This document shows positions 44,296-53,489 of a stretch of 64,000 nucleotides of DNA, in pieces. Every line of letters begins with the position of its first letter. Within the stretch, counting starts at the first letter, position 1. The translations under genes were made by a program, and so were the position numbers. The notes below the pieces were generated by a model. That model saw nothing but the letters and a program-made list of their open reading frames with translations, made no database searches and was not told where the DNA came from. This stretch comes from an uncultured Granulosicoccaceae bacterium (GTDB lineage Bacteria; Pseudomonadota; Gammaproteobacteria; Granulosicoccales; Granulosicoccaceae): positions 1-64,000 of the forward strand of contig CALGKA010000018.1 in the NCBI GenBank assembly GCA_937927895.1. The letters are read 5' to 3'.

Positions 44296-45396
44296 ATGGG
44301 CAGATCAGCTTTAATAGCCGCACTTGCAGTAGTAGCACTCGTGCTATGGATGGCAAGCGGGCAAATCGGATCAGACGAGAACCTGGAGTCGACAGAGGCC
44401 ACTACCACCGCTGAAGAAGCGCCAGCTGTAAAAATGAAAGTGCAAACGCGTCAGCAGATCGCTGAAAGCATCACTCGTGAGATCGTGACCCAAGGCCAGC
44501 TTGAACCTGTCAGAGTACTTTCGCTTCGGGCTGAAACCGCCGGCAATATTCAACAGTTAATGGTCAGCAAAGGCCAGCGAGTTGGACGCGGGCAATTGCT
44601 TGCAAACATTGCGGTTAATAACCGCTCTGCACAACTTACCGTGGCACAGGCCAATTTGGCGCAAGCCAACAATGAATATAACGCCGCACGCAAACTTCAA
44701 AAACAAGGCTTGCAGTCAACCCTTAGCCTGGAAGCCGCCAGTGCCAAACGCGAAGCGGCCAGAGCACAATTACAAGCCGCTGAAATTGAACTGGCCAACA
44801 CAAGCATTACCGCACCCATTGATGCATTAATAGAAGATGTTATGGCTAAAGAAGGCGACTACATTGATAAAGGCGCACCGTTTGCGATGCTGGTAGATAA
44901 CAGCCAGCTTCTAGTCACTGGCCAAGTACCACAACAACATATTGGTGATATAAAAATTGGCCAAAATGCTATCGCAAAACTTGTTACCGGTGAATCACTT
45001 GAGGGCGAAGTAAAATTTATCTCTTCCATGGCTGATGACACCACCCGAAGCTTCAAAGTGGAGGTACTTATTGATTCACCTCCAGCAGGCACACTTACGG
45101 GTATCAGCGCACAAATTAGTATCCCGGTAGAAACCTTACAAGCGCATCGGGTATCCCCTGCTATTTTGGCCCTGGACGACGCCGGCGCACTTGGCATAAA
45201 GGCCATTGGCGATGAAAACACTGTTGTCTTTCACTCTATAGAAATAGTGAAAACAGAAAATAACGGCGCCTGGGTCACAGGCTTACCAAACGATGTCACT
45301 GTGATCACTATGGGTCAGGGCTATGTAAATCCAGGTGAGGTAGTAGAACCTGTAGCCGCACCTGCAGATAGCACCGAGAGCAACCCCGCGCTATGA
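44296..45396 (+). CDS. RND efflux periplasmic adaptor (membrane fusion protein)
   Basis: This 366-residue adaptor has an N-terminal membrane anchor (ALIAALAVVALVLWMAS), lipoyl-type half-motifs (AETAGNIQQLMVSKGQRVGRG), a helical hairpin (about 95-150), and a beta-barrel domain. It links the RND pump in the inner membrane to an outer-membrane channel. It overlaps the RND gene by 4 bp. No outer-membrane factor gene is nearby, so a TolC-like protein must come from elsewhere. Confidence 0.93.
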   Translation: MGRSALIAALAVVALVLWMASGQIGSDENLESTEATTTAEEAPAVKMKVQTRQQIAESITREIVTQGQLEPVRVLSLRAETAGNIQQLMVSKGQRVGRGQLLANIAVNNRSAQLTVAQANLAQANNEYNAARKLQKQGLQSTLSLEAASAKREAARAQLQAAEIELANTSITAPIDALIEDVMAKEGDYIDKGAPFAMLVDNSQLLVTGQVPQQHIGDIKIGQNAIAKLVTGESLEGEVKFISSMADDTTRSFKVEVLIDSPPAGTLTGISAQISIPVETLQAHRVSPAILALDDAGALGIKAIGDENTVVFHSIEIVKTENNGAWVTGLPNDVTVITMGQGYVNPGEVVEPVAAPADSTESNPAL

Positions 45397-48300
45397 ACGC
45401 CATAATTGAAGCGGCATTTAGCCGCAGCCGTGCCGTAATATTGGTGCTGATATTTTTTATATTCAGTGGCATTTTGGCTTACCGCGCCATTCCGAAAGAA
45501 GCCGAACCCGATGTCGCTATACCGATCATTTATGTATCGATGAGCCACGAAGGTATCTCTCCGCAAGATAGCGAACGCTTATTACTGCGACCAATGGAAG
45601 CCGAACTGCAAAATATTGCAGGGGTTAAAAAGATTACCAGCACGGGCTCTGAAAGCCACGGCTCGGTAATGCTGGAGTTCGATGCAGGCTTTGATCCGAG
45701 TGAAGCACTTCTCGATGTTCGTGAAAAAGTCGATATGGCTAAATCAAATTTACCCAATGACACCGACGAGCCAACAGTGAATGAAATAAACGTTGCCCTC
45801 TTCCCGGTATTAACTGTTTCACTTGCAGGCCCTATCCCTGAACGAAGTTTGCTTAAAATTGCCAAAGGCTTAAAAGAAAAAATAGAAGCACAAGCTGGTG
45901 TTCTTGAAGTATCTATTGGTGGTGAACGTGCAGAGGTACTAGAGATCACTGTAGACCCGGTAGTTATGGAAACCTACAACATACGCTTTGATGAACTATT
46001 TAACTTAATTCGTACAAACAATTTACTGGTTGCCGCAGGGGCGATCGATACAGGCGCTGGACGCATGGTGTTAAAAGTACCTGGTGTGGTTGAAGATATA
46101 AGAGACATTCTATCAATGCCGGTGAAAGTTAACGGCGACACTGTCATTACCTTTCAAGATGTAGCCACCATCAACCGAACATTTAAAGACGCCAATGGCT
46201 ATGCACGAGTAGACGGCCAACCGGCCCTTGCGCTTGAGATCTCAAAGCGAATTGGTGCGAATATTATTGAGACCAACCAAGCCATTCGCGATTTGGTAGC
46301 CGAACAACAAAAGCAATGGCCTGAATCAGTAAAGGTATCGTTTCAGCTCGATAAGTCGAAGCAGATTGTCACCATGCTTAATGACCTACAAAACAATATT
46401 TTGTCAGGCGTTATATTAGTCATGATCGTGATCATTGCGGCATTAGGCTTTCGCAGTGCATTGCTAGTAGGCATTGCAATACCTGGTTCTTTTTTAGCCG
46501 GAATCTTAGTACTTAACAGCCTGGGCTTTACCATGAACGTTGTGGTGTTGTTTAGCCTGATTCTGGTGGTCGGCATGCTGGTTGACGGCGCTATTGTAGT
46601 GGTAGAACTGGCCGCTCGAAACATAAAAAGCGGCATGACACGGCGCGATGCTTATAAAGCTGCATCACAGCGCATGAGTTGGCCTGTGATTGCCTCTACC
46701 GCTACAACACTTGCGGTATTTTTTCCGGTAATTTTCTGGCCGGGCTTAGTTGGTCAGTTCATGAAATACCTACCAATGACTGTAATCATTTGCCTTATCG
46801 CTTCACTCTTTATGGCACTGATATTCATACCCGTACTGGGTGGCAGCTTTGGTGGATCAAAAGTGCTGGCGAACACTGGTGATGAATCTTTAAAACTTGG
46901 TAGCGTCACACGCAGCTATGCAAAAATACTGAACGGCCTTTTAAAGCGACCTGGCCTTACCCTACTGGCAGCGATCATCGCGCTTGTGGGCTCATACGGC
47001 TTGTACAGTGTAATGGGCCGCGGCGTGGTGTTCTTCCCTAAGACTGAGCCCGACAATGTATTGGTGCAAGTACATGCAAGAGGCGATCTATCTATGCAAG
47101 AGAAAGATCGAATCGTTCGCCGTGTAGAGGAGCGACTCTACTCTATGGATGAACTTAAATCTGTTTACGCAAAATCTATGGGCGCTATCGTGGGTGAACC
47201 CGGCATGGCCGCAGATGTGATAGGCGTTATTCAAATAGAGTTGAATGAATGGAATACCAGACGTAAAGCGCAAGTCATACTCGGTGAAATGGCTGACCGT
47301 ACTGCCGATATCCCCGGCATCATTTTAGAATTTAAGGAACAGGAAGGCGGCCCTGCAGGCGGCAAACCCATAAACATGGAAATCAGCTCTACGGTGCCAG
47401 AGAAATTACCCGCGGCGACCCAATACGTTGAAGACCTAATGAAAGATTTAGGTGGCTTTATTGATGTAGAAAATAATTTGCCGCTGCCCGGCATTGAATG
47501 GCGCTTAAACGTTGATCGTGAACAAGCGGCACGCTACGGTGCTGACGTTGCGCTACTTGGCAACGCCGTGCAAATGGTGACCAACGGGATAAGAGTAGCC
47601 GGCTATCGCCCTGACGATTCCGATGAAGAGCTCGATATAAGAGTCAGATACCCATTGGCTGATCGCAAACTTGATCAACTAGACCAACTGCGCGTACCCA
47701 CCAGAAATGGCATGGTGCCTATCTCTAACTTCGTAACACTTGAAGCGGCATCAAAAACCGGCATTGTGAATCGCGTTGACAATCAAAGAGCCGTTACCGT
47801 TCAGGCCAACGTTGAGGCTGGTGGCAACCCTACTGCGAAGCTTCAAGAACTAACAGAGGCACTCGCCAATGGCGCGGTTGACCCTGATATTTCCATTCAG
47901 TTCACAGGTGAAAATGAAGACCAAGTAGAGACCATGATGTTTTTAGTGTCGGCCTTTGCAGCGGCTATCTTTTTAATGGCGCTGTTTTTGATCGTGCAAT
48001 TTAATAGCGTGTTTCAAGCGATTGTGGTGTTGAGCGCCATTGTATTTTCTACCTCTGGCGTTTTACTTGGTTTGATTATCACCAAACAATCGTTTGGTAT
48101 TGTTATGGTTGGCTTAGGCATTATTGCTCTAGCGGGTATTGTGGTTAACAACAATATTGTTTTAATCGATACCTATAATCGCTTTAGAGCCGAGGGCAAC
48201 CCGCCCAGAATTGCAGCCTTAGAAACAGGAATTTTAAGACTACGTCCCGTATTCCTAACAGCCACCACCACCATTCTAGGCCTGATGCCCATGGTGCTAT

Positions 48301-48524
48301 CAATGAACATTGATATCTTCAGACGCGTTTTAGAGTTTGGTGCACCCTCGACCATGTGGTGGACACAACTTGCGAGCGCTATTGCTGGTGGCCTTGCGTT
48401 TGCAACCATCCTTACCTTGTTTCTGACACCTTGTTTATTGGTGATCGGCGATACTGTGCTCAAAAGAAAACCTAAGAATATCGCGCAGGAAAATACCTTA
48501 GCAACACAGCCAAATATGGCTTGA
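45393..48524 (+). CDS. RND efflux transporter, inner-membrane pump (HAE-type)
   Basis: This 1043-residue protein has 12 predicted transmembrane segments and two large periplasmic loops. Conserved elements include an N-terminal helix, LILVVGMLVDGAIVVVELAA with the Asp in TM4, and GIIALAGIVVNNNIVLIDTYN in TM10. These HAE-1-type pumps export drugs, metals or other toxic compounds by proton exchange. It is the third gene of a TetR-MFP-RND operon. Confidence 0.95.
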   Translation: MNAIIEAAFSRSRAVILVLIFFIFSGILAYRAIPKEAEPDVAIPIIYVSMSHEGISPQDSERLLLRPMEAELQNIAGVKKITSTGSESHGSVMLEFDAGFDPSEALLDVREKVDMAKSNLPNDTDEPTVNEINVALFPVLTVSLAGPIPERSLLKIAKGLKEKIEAQAGVLEVSIGGERAEVLEITVDPVVMETYNIRFDELFNLIRTNNLLVAAGAIDTGAGRMVLKVPGVVEDIRDILSMPVKVNGDTVITFQDVATINRTFKDANGYARVDGQPALALEISKRIGANIIETNQAIRDLVAEQQKQWPESVKVSFQLDKSKQIVTMLNDLQNNILSGVILVMIVIIAALGFRSALLVGIAIPGSFLAGILVLNSLGFTMNVVVLFSLILVVGMLVDGAIVVVELAARNIKSGMTRRDAYKAASQRMSWPVIASTATTLAVFFPVIFWPGLVGQFMKYLPMTVIICLIASLFMALIFIPVLGGSFGGSKVLANTGDESLKLGSVTRSYAKILNGLLKRPGLTLLAAIIALVGSYGLYSVMGRGVVFFPKTEPDNVLVQVHARGDLSMQEKDRIVRRVEERLYSMDELKSVYAKSMGAIVGEPGMAADVIGVIQIELNEWNTRRKAQVILGEMADRTADIPGIILEFKEQEGGPAGGKPINMEISSTVPEKLPAATQYVEDLMKDLGGFIDVENNLPLPGIEWRLNVDREQAARYGADVALLGNAVQMVTNGIRVAGYRPDDSDEELDIRVRYPLADRKLDQLDQLRVPTRNGMVPISNFVTLEAASKTGIVNRVDNQRAVTVQANVEAGGNPTAKLQELTEALANGAVDPDISIQFTGENEDQVETMMFLVSAFAAAIFLMALFLIVQFNSVFQAIVVLSAIVFSTSGVLLGLIITKQSFGIVMVGLGIIALAGIVVNNNIVLIDTYNRFRAEGNPPRIAALETGILRLRPVFLTATTTILGLMPMVLSMNIDIFRRVLEFGAPSTMWWTQLASAIAGGLAFATILTLFLTPCLLVIGDTVLKRKPKNIAQENTLATQPNMA

Positions 48525-48574
48525 GGCCTTGAGAAAAAAATGGGAGAATATTTATAGAACTGAAGGGAGGCTTT

Positions 48575-48620
48575 AAAAAACCTGCGGCAGGCAAGATAGA
48601 ATTCTACACCCTGCCACAGG
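48575..48620 (-). terminator. Terminator of the decayed divergent gene
   Basis: On the minus strand CCTGTGGCAGG and CCTGCCGCAGG form a 10-of-11 stem followed by six Ts. It lies 75 bp past the stop codon of the gene remnant at 48694-48835. Confidence 0.6.
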
Positions 48621-48693
48621 AAGCTGGAGGAATTTAAAGCGCTAACCGTTTTCCCGCTACAAGATCCGGGTTAGATAAATCCTTTACAACAAC

Positions 48694-48835
48694 TTAGTTC
48701 ATACTACTGGTCGGCTGGAGCGAAAACCCGGCAAGGTTATCCGCTCCGTTTGCACCGACCTGAGCTCTTGCAAGCTCTATCGCTAATGATGCTGGAGGAG
48801 GTACATCCTTAGCTGACGGTGACTATTCTAACCAT
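48694..48835 (-). pseudogene. Remnant of a small gene divergent from lysR
   Basis: An ATG at 48835 opens MVRIVTVS and stops. One base shift continues as KDVPPPASLAIELARAQVGA and ends TSSMN. The composition is protein-like. It faces the LysR gene across the palindrome and has its own terminator, the layout of a LysR target gene. The family is not recognised. It could be an artefact of chance or a real frameshift. Confidence 0.35.
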
Positions 48836-48873
48836 TTGCAGATCTTAAACAATCAGGTTACCGTATCAAGCCT

Positions 48874-48890
48874 TGTGAATGATATTCACA
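48874..48890. promoter_or_regulatory. Palindromic LysR-type operator
   Basis: TGTGAAT-GAT-ATTCACA is a perfect inverted repeat with 7-base arms, 16 bp upstream of the LysR start codon and 38 bp from the remnant's ATG. It is of the dyad type bound by LysR regulators in divergent promoters, so autoregulation is likely. Confidence 0.6.
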
Positions 48891-48906
48891 TATACGGTAG
48901 AAACTG

Positions 48907-49818
48907 ATGCAAGATCGTTACAATGAAATGGCCGTTTTCTGCCGGGTAGCCACTCTCGGGAGCTTCTCAGCCGCTGCACGTGAACTTGATCTCACTCCGT
49001 CTGCTGTCAGCAAATTGATCTCAAGGCTAGAGGATCGCTTGTCTGCAAGGCTTTTTCAGCGAACGACCCGGCGACTCAACCTGACCGATGAAGGCAATAT
49101 GTTCTTCGATCGAAGCCGAGAGATCCTTCTCGATATTGATGACGCAGAAACACAAGTGTCTGCGCTGCAAAGTAGCGTTACAGGCACTCTGGATATTACG
49201 GCAATCTCTGCTTTTGCACGCACCCAACTGTGCCAATTGATGCCGGAGTTCATGGCACAACACCCGGAGCTTCGGGTGGAATTGTCACTGACGGAACGGC
49301 AGGTAGACCTTATCAATGAGCGCGTAGATTTAGCGATCTTAATCAGCGAAGAAGTTCTTGATCAATCTTTGATCAGCCGCAAGCTCGCCACCAACAGACG
49401 AGTGATTTGCGCCTCGCCGGAATATATTGAGAAGTACGGCGCGCCGGAAACTCCAGCCGATCTGCTCAATCACAATTGCCTCACTCACTCTTCAATTCAT
49501 CACTTCAATGACTGGCAGTTCCGCGAAGATGGTGAAATTAAAACCTATAGTATTACTGGCAATTTCCGAACGAACAGCGCATCCGCTCTTCATGAGGCGG
49601 TAAAGGCTGGCATAGGAATCTCACGACTCGCTACTTTCGTGACACAGCCCTCCTTAGCATCCGGCGAATTGGTCCCATTATTGACTGAACATACGCACGA
49701 TACATCTAATATTCTAGCCGTCTATCCTCACAGAAGACACTTGAGTACTAGAGTCCGTGCGTTCATTGATTTCCTGATTGAGAAGTTCACGCCCATTCCA
49801 CCGTGGGATCAGATGTAA
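48907..49818 (+). CDS. LysR-family transcriptional regulator
   Basis: This 303-residue regulator has the N-terminal winged helix (YNEMAVFCRVATLGSFSAAA, LTPSAVSKLISRLEDRLSARLFQRTTRRL) and the substrate-binding domain (LDITAISAFARTQLCQLMPEF to the C-terminus). It belongs to the large YafC/AaeR-like subgroup that recognises varied aromatic or organic effectors. The likely divergent target is decayed, so its present regulon is unclear. Confidence 0.93.
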   Translation: MQDRYNEMAVFCRVATLGSFSAAARELDLTPSAVSKLISRLEDRLSARLFQRTTRRLNLTDEGNMFFDRSREILLDIDDAETQVSALQSSVTGTLDITAISAFARTQLCQLMPEFMAQHPELRVELSLTERQVDLINERVDLAILISEEVLDQSLISRKLATNRRVICASPEYIEKYGAPETPADLLNHNCLTHSSIHHFNDWQFREDGEIKTYSITGNFRTNSASALHEAVKAGIGISRLATFVTQPSLASGELVPLLTEHTHDTSNILAVYPHRRHLSTRVRAFIDFLIEKFTPIPPWDQM

Positions 49819-49947
49819 TAAATCAAAAGCTCATGGGTGATATAGTCCGCAATGTGACAAAACAGATAGTCAGATCGTATCTGGCACGAATGTTTTCACC
49901 AAGTCAGACGATATACCCGATAATTACAATAACCACCGGCAATCTGA

Positions 49948-50502
49948 ATGCATCCCGTTAATACTGCCTCGCTCAAATCAACCAAATCAAAACGCTCTGT
50001 GCTCGCCGCAGCGCTTGGTCTTTGCTTTGCGTTTACTAATTCAGCGATTGCGGAAAACTGCACTAGAGTCAGTGCCTACTGGCATACAAACATGCAGAGC
50101 CTGGTGGAAAACATCAACGGGTGCGATCCAAGCGCCTGGCAAAAATGCAGCCAGGCAGCGGCGATCCACTACGACCTTAGAGCAGGCTCTCTGGGCCAGC
50201 GTGTTGAAAGCTGCGGATTTGCAAAACCAGCAGTTCCAGGCTGGGACTACACAGAACCACAAGCGACCGACACCAGCAGCTGTCTCAGCGCTCGTGACAG
50301 CCTCAGAGAAATTTTCGAGACTCGAGCATTGGCAAGGCTTGCCTGTGCTGCAGCTCGCGAAGGTGGAGACGATCAAGTGTGGCTAGATTCGCAATGCAAA
50401 ATGTACCGCTCGCAAATGACTAACTATCATTTGCCGTTTAGGTCAGTCGTTCAGCACTGTGAACTAGACTACGACCAGCTGGTTGCGACACTCGATAACT
50501 AG
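49948..50502 (+). CDS. Secreted cysteine-rich protein, unknown
   Basis: This 184-residue ORF has a signal peptide (SVLAAALGLCFAFTNSAIA) with a Lys/Arg-rich start. The mature region has about nine cysteines and Trp residues (ENCTRVSAYWHTNMQSL, WQKCSQAAAIHYDLRAG, CAAAREGGDDQVW). No family is recognised. It stands alone between the LysR gene and the convergent GrdB-like gene. Confidence 0.65.
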   Translation: MHPVNTASLKSTKSKRSVLAAALGLCFAFTNSAIAENCTRVSAYWHTNMQSLVENINGCDPSAWQKCSQAAAIHYDLRAGSLGQRVESCGFAKPAVPGWDYTEPQATDTSSCLSARDSLREIFETRALARLACAAAREGGDDQVWLDSQCKMYRSQMTNYHLPFRSVVQHCELDYDQLVATLDN

Positions 50503-50589
50503 TTCGATTATTTTGCGCCAGCCTATCCACTAGCGCAATTTTCAAATCACAACACTACTTCTAACCACGCTACTTAGCCACCAAGGCTT

Positions 50590-51507
50590 TTAAGGCTTTC
50601 CCTTAGCCGCTAGTTTTTGCTGATCAAACTCTTCTCTTAATTGCTTTAGCTCATCATCACTTAAGCACGCAATATTATAAAAGTCTTTCTTCCAATCACT
50701 ACTTGCTGCAAATCGCTGCGGCGATTGAACAGTTGTACGCGCAAAACTCGCACCCTCAAGCAGTGCTAAGGCCATAGCCAACGTTTGACTTTGTGATTGT
50801 TGATCATCGGGTTTACCTGCGGCGTTGCCCAGCGGGAAGTCACTGAATAACAGTCGCGGCACACCAACGTATTCAACAATATCTTTGGCACAACCCATAA
50901 TCACAGTTGCTATACCCGCAGCCTCCAAATACCGCGCCGCCAGACTCACTGATTGATGACACACAGGGCAATTAGGTACTAGCACCGCTGCATCAACACC
51001 ACTTGCTTGCAAGCGGGCAAGAAGATCAGGGCAATCAATTTCATTCGTTTGGCGCTGACTACGATTGGTTGGCAGACCATACCCCTGCTCCGCCAGACTA
51101 CCTATCACACCGTTATCCCGGGCTAGCTGCAATTGTTTAAGTGGCAGCCAACTATTGATGTCTTTTGCATGAGTATGTTTGCGATCATAAGCCACATGCG
51201 AAATACGCAGATCAGGCGCACCATTGGCATCAAACTCATACACTGAGAAAAACTTTGCAGCGCCATTGTATTCAGCTCCAGGGCCTTGATCACCTGCCTC
51301 CGGGTTATACGGTGCTGCGGTGGTAACTAACGCTACCTTGCATTGCGATAACGGTTTTGGCAAAGCCATAAACGGCACTTCTTCAAAGTGCGCCCATTGA
51401 TACGGATGCTGGTAACCCAAAGCTACATAGTATTCCCTGACCCGTGCACGATAAGGGATCGGTTCATCATCCGCTGTTGCGAGCTTATCTCTAGAATTAA
51501 TAGACAT
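50590..51507 (-). CDS. Glycine/sarcosine/betaine reductase B-like protein (Cys variant)
   Basis: This 305-residue protein resembles the core of GrdB/PrdB-type reductase subunits: ALVTTAAPYNPEAGDQGPG, SHVAYDRKHTHAKDINSW, and VPNCPVCHQSVSLAARYLEA. In true GrdB the catalytic residue is selenocysteine in a similar position; here Cys180 and Cys183 (CPVC) take its place. This domain occurs alone in aerobic proteobacteria with unknown function. Reductive cleavage is therefore not assured. A fold-back element occupies the whole gap to its upstream neighbour. Confidence 0.8.
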   Translation of the reverse strand: MSINSRDKLATADDEPIPYRARVREYYVALGYQHPYQWAHFEEVPFMALPKPLSQCKVALVTTAAPYNPEAGDQGPGAEYNGAAKFFSVYEFDANGAPDLRISHVAYDRKHTHAKDINSWLPLKQLQLARDNGVIGSLAEQGYGLPTNRSQRQTNEIDCPDLLARLQASGVDAAVLVPNCPVCHQSVSLAARYLEAAGIATVIMGCAKDIVEYVGVPRLLFSDFPLGNAAGKPDDQQSQSQTLAMALALLEGASFARTTVQSPQRFAASSDWKKDFYNIACLSDDELKQLREEFDQQKLAAKGKP

Positions 51508-51682
51508 AGCTAGTTAGTGTCCGTCCACAAACAACGCTACTGCGGACCACCCAGGACACGTGATCTTTCGCCGCCCCTATATAGTTATGTAGAATGACTA
51601 AACGCCTATAAAGTGTATGCAAAATCTCACGCACCTGAATGAACCTCGCTACGCGCTGTTTATGGATGGAACTAATTAGCTA
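51507..51682. mobile_element. Fold-back (MITE-like) element, copy B
   Basis: This 176-bp copy, in opposite orientation to copy A, has ends TAGCTAGTTAG and TTAGCTA. The right arm reproduces copy A's left arm (ATAAACAGCGCGTAGCGAGG, GGTGCGTGAGATTTTGC, GGCGTTTAGTCATTCTA) almost base for base. The left arm shares CTGCGGACCACCCAGGACAC with copy C. It fills the whole gap between the GrdB-like start codon and the next gene's end. Confidence 0.75.
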
Positions 51683-52508
51683 AAAACGGATCGGTGCCGG
51701 ACTGAATCTCATTCAGGTTAGATATCCCATCGCCATCGTAGTCGAATGAAAAGTCGTATAAGTCGTCTCGCATCACGTAGGTTATATCGTCGTCACCTGC
51801 GGGTATTTCGACAATGGCTCCGCCAATAATGATTGCTTGCCCCTGGTATTGTTGCTGGAGCCGGATATCAATATCAAACGGAACTCTGGTTGGGACAGAT
51901 TTTCTGGCGGTAAACAGGTTTCCATTTCCGACACGATTCGGTTGCGCAACACTGCCGCCAATAAAGGCAATAATTTGCGTAATACCGGGCTCATTTACTA
52001 CTTGCGGAATACTTATGTTCACCGCGACATTGCGAGTCACTACCGGTTCATCTACAAAGGGATCCCAGCCATTATTACGTTCGACTATGTTGGTGATACC
52101 GTCGTTATCAAAGTCAAAATCGTAGGAGTAGTCTTGTTGTTGGATTACACGGGTGACGTCAGTATTGCTGATTGCGATGTTAATTCTTTCTGTGCGAGCT
52201 AATCGGAGTAGCCGGTCGTCTGGTTGTCGCTCTGAAAATAAGAGGTCGACTTGTAAATCGCTGTTGGCTGGAATGTCGTCGATAACGGCTCGATACTGAG
52301 AGCCTACAAGGCTCATCGGATAATTTTGACCGTTCACATTTACAACGCCTTCAACTTGGCTGTAGTCAATTGCCAGGGACTCTCGAATTTTGTTTGGCAT
52401 TGACGCATACAGCCCGGGCTCTGACGGCAGAGGCTCACTGTTCGTGCTGTCACAGCCTGAGACTATCAATAGTGCGGCCAATGTCAAAGTGAAGGTATTG
52501 CTGAACAA
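51672..52508 (-). CDS. Lipoprotein with EF-hand/thrombospondin-type calcium repeats
   Basis: This 278-residue lipoprotein has a signal with lipobox VSGC. Two calcium-loop motifs are visible: DFDNDGITNIVERNNGWDPF near the middle and DYDGDGISNLNEIQSGTDPF at the C-terminus, both of thrombospondin type 3 or dockerin-like form. It is likely bound to the outer membrane. The last codons (LAN-stop) are read from the end of fold-back element B, so the original end may have been different. Confidence 0.8.
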   Translation of the reverse strand: MFSNTFTLTLAALLIVSGCDSTNSEPLPSEPGLYASMPNKIRESLAIDYSQVEGVVNVNGQNYPMSLVGSQYRAVIDDIPANSDLQVDLLFSERQPDDRLLRLARTERINIAISNTDVTRVIQQQDYSYDFDFDNDGITNIVERNNGWDPFVDEPVVTRNVAVNISIPQVVNEPGITQIIAFIGGSVAQPNRVGNGNLFTARKSVPTRVPFDIDIRLQQQYQGQAIIIGGAIVEIPAGDDDITYVMRDDLYDFSFDYDGDGISNLNEIQSGTDPFLAN

Positions 52509-52791
52509 TCTTTTGTTCCTATTAAGGTGAGTTGCTTACATAACATCATAACACTCAAGACCTTATTTGCAGCGACGGAGGCCTAGGTTGTTAACCTACC
52601 GACAATAAACCCGCCGATATTTAACCAAGTGTCACAACTGCGAAATACTCGCTAAGTCTGTGTCTGGATGGTGTTGAGGTATCGGTTTCTGCTGTTAGGA
52701 CCCATTCGTCTGGCTATTGGTTAGTAAAAGAGGCATGAAAGCTGCGTAGTGAAGGCTCGGCAGTATGGAAAAATATCTGGAGCAAACACCG

Positions 52792-53421
52792 ATGCATATT
52801 GTAACTAAGACATTTGTTGGAGCCGTGCTGTTGGCGACAATAGGAGGTTGCGCAACAACCTCAACTGAAATGGCCAATGAAACCGCCAGCGATACGAGCC
52901 TGTTGGCAAATTCTAGCTACGTAACTGATTCGACCAATAAGGTTGTTCTGTCGAGCGAAGATTGCGTACGTACAATCAGCTGGGATTCTGAAAGCCGAGT
53001 GGTTGAGTGCAACAGCAGTGCAAAAGTAGCAGATAAAGCACCTGTTAAAATGACTGAGGTTGGAGAGACTATGGTGTCTTTTAATGGCCGCGCACTTTTT
53101 GGGTTTGACTCCGCTTCGTTGTCTTCTGATGGTCAAGCGCAACTAGATATATTGACTGCTAAGCTTAATAACCAAAGCTCTATCAAGCAGATTGAAATTG
53201 TCGGTCATACCGATAGCATCGGCTCTGAAGACTATAACCAGTCATTGTCTGAGCAGCGCGCTGAAACAGTTAAAAGATACTTGCAGCAGTCTTTGCAAAC
53301 TGTCGCAGTAAGTGCAAAAGGTATGGGCGAAAGCTCACCGGTTGCTAGTAATGTAACGGATGATGGCCGTAGTTTGAATCGACGTGTTGATGTAAATGTG
53401 GCAGCTTCAATCGCACAATAA
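52792..53421 (+). CDS. OmpA-family lipoprotein
   Basis: From the ATG at 52792 (GGAG 9 nt upstream) this is 209 residues with lipobox IGGC (ATIGGCATT). The C-terminal OmpA/MotB domain (about 110-205) has ALFGFDSASLSSDGQAQLD and the peptidoglycan-binding IVGHTDSIGSEDYNQSLSEQ and NRRVDV. It tethers the outer membrane to the cell wall, as Pal does. No tol genes are near. Confidence 0.92.
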   Translation: MHIVTKTFVGAVLLATIGGCATTSTEMANETASDTSLLANSSYVTDSTNKVVLSSEDCVRTISWDSESRVVECNSSAKVADKAPVKMTEVGETMVSFNGRALFGFDSASLSSDGQAQLDILTAKLNNQSSIKQIEIVGHTDSIGSEDYNQSLSEQRAETVKRYLQQSLQTVAVSAKGMGESSPVASNVTDDGRSLNRRVDVNVAASIAQ

Positions 53422-53445
53422 CAACAGGCTGTACTAGATAACATT

Positions 53446-53474
53446 AAAGAGCTCGATTTATCGAGCTCTTTTTT
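53446..53474 (+). terminator. Terminator after the OmpA lipoprotein
   Basis: AAAGAGCTCGA-TTTA-TCGAGCTCTTT is a perfect 11-bp stem followed by more Ts. It ends the OmpA gene 25 bp past its stop and may serve the convergent DUF481 gene too. Confidence 0.88.
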
Positions 53475-53489
53475 TGCCTTTCTAAAACG

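Noticed and set aside
50590-51507. Selenoprotein gene
   Set aside because: The catalytic position is encoded by a normal Cys codon and no in-frame TGA is needed.
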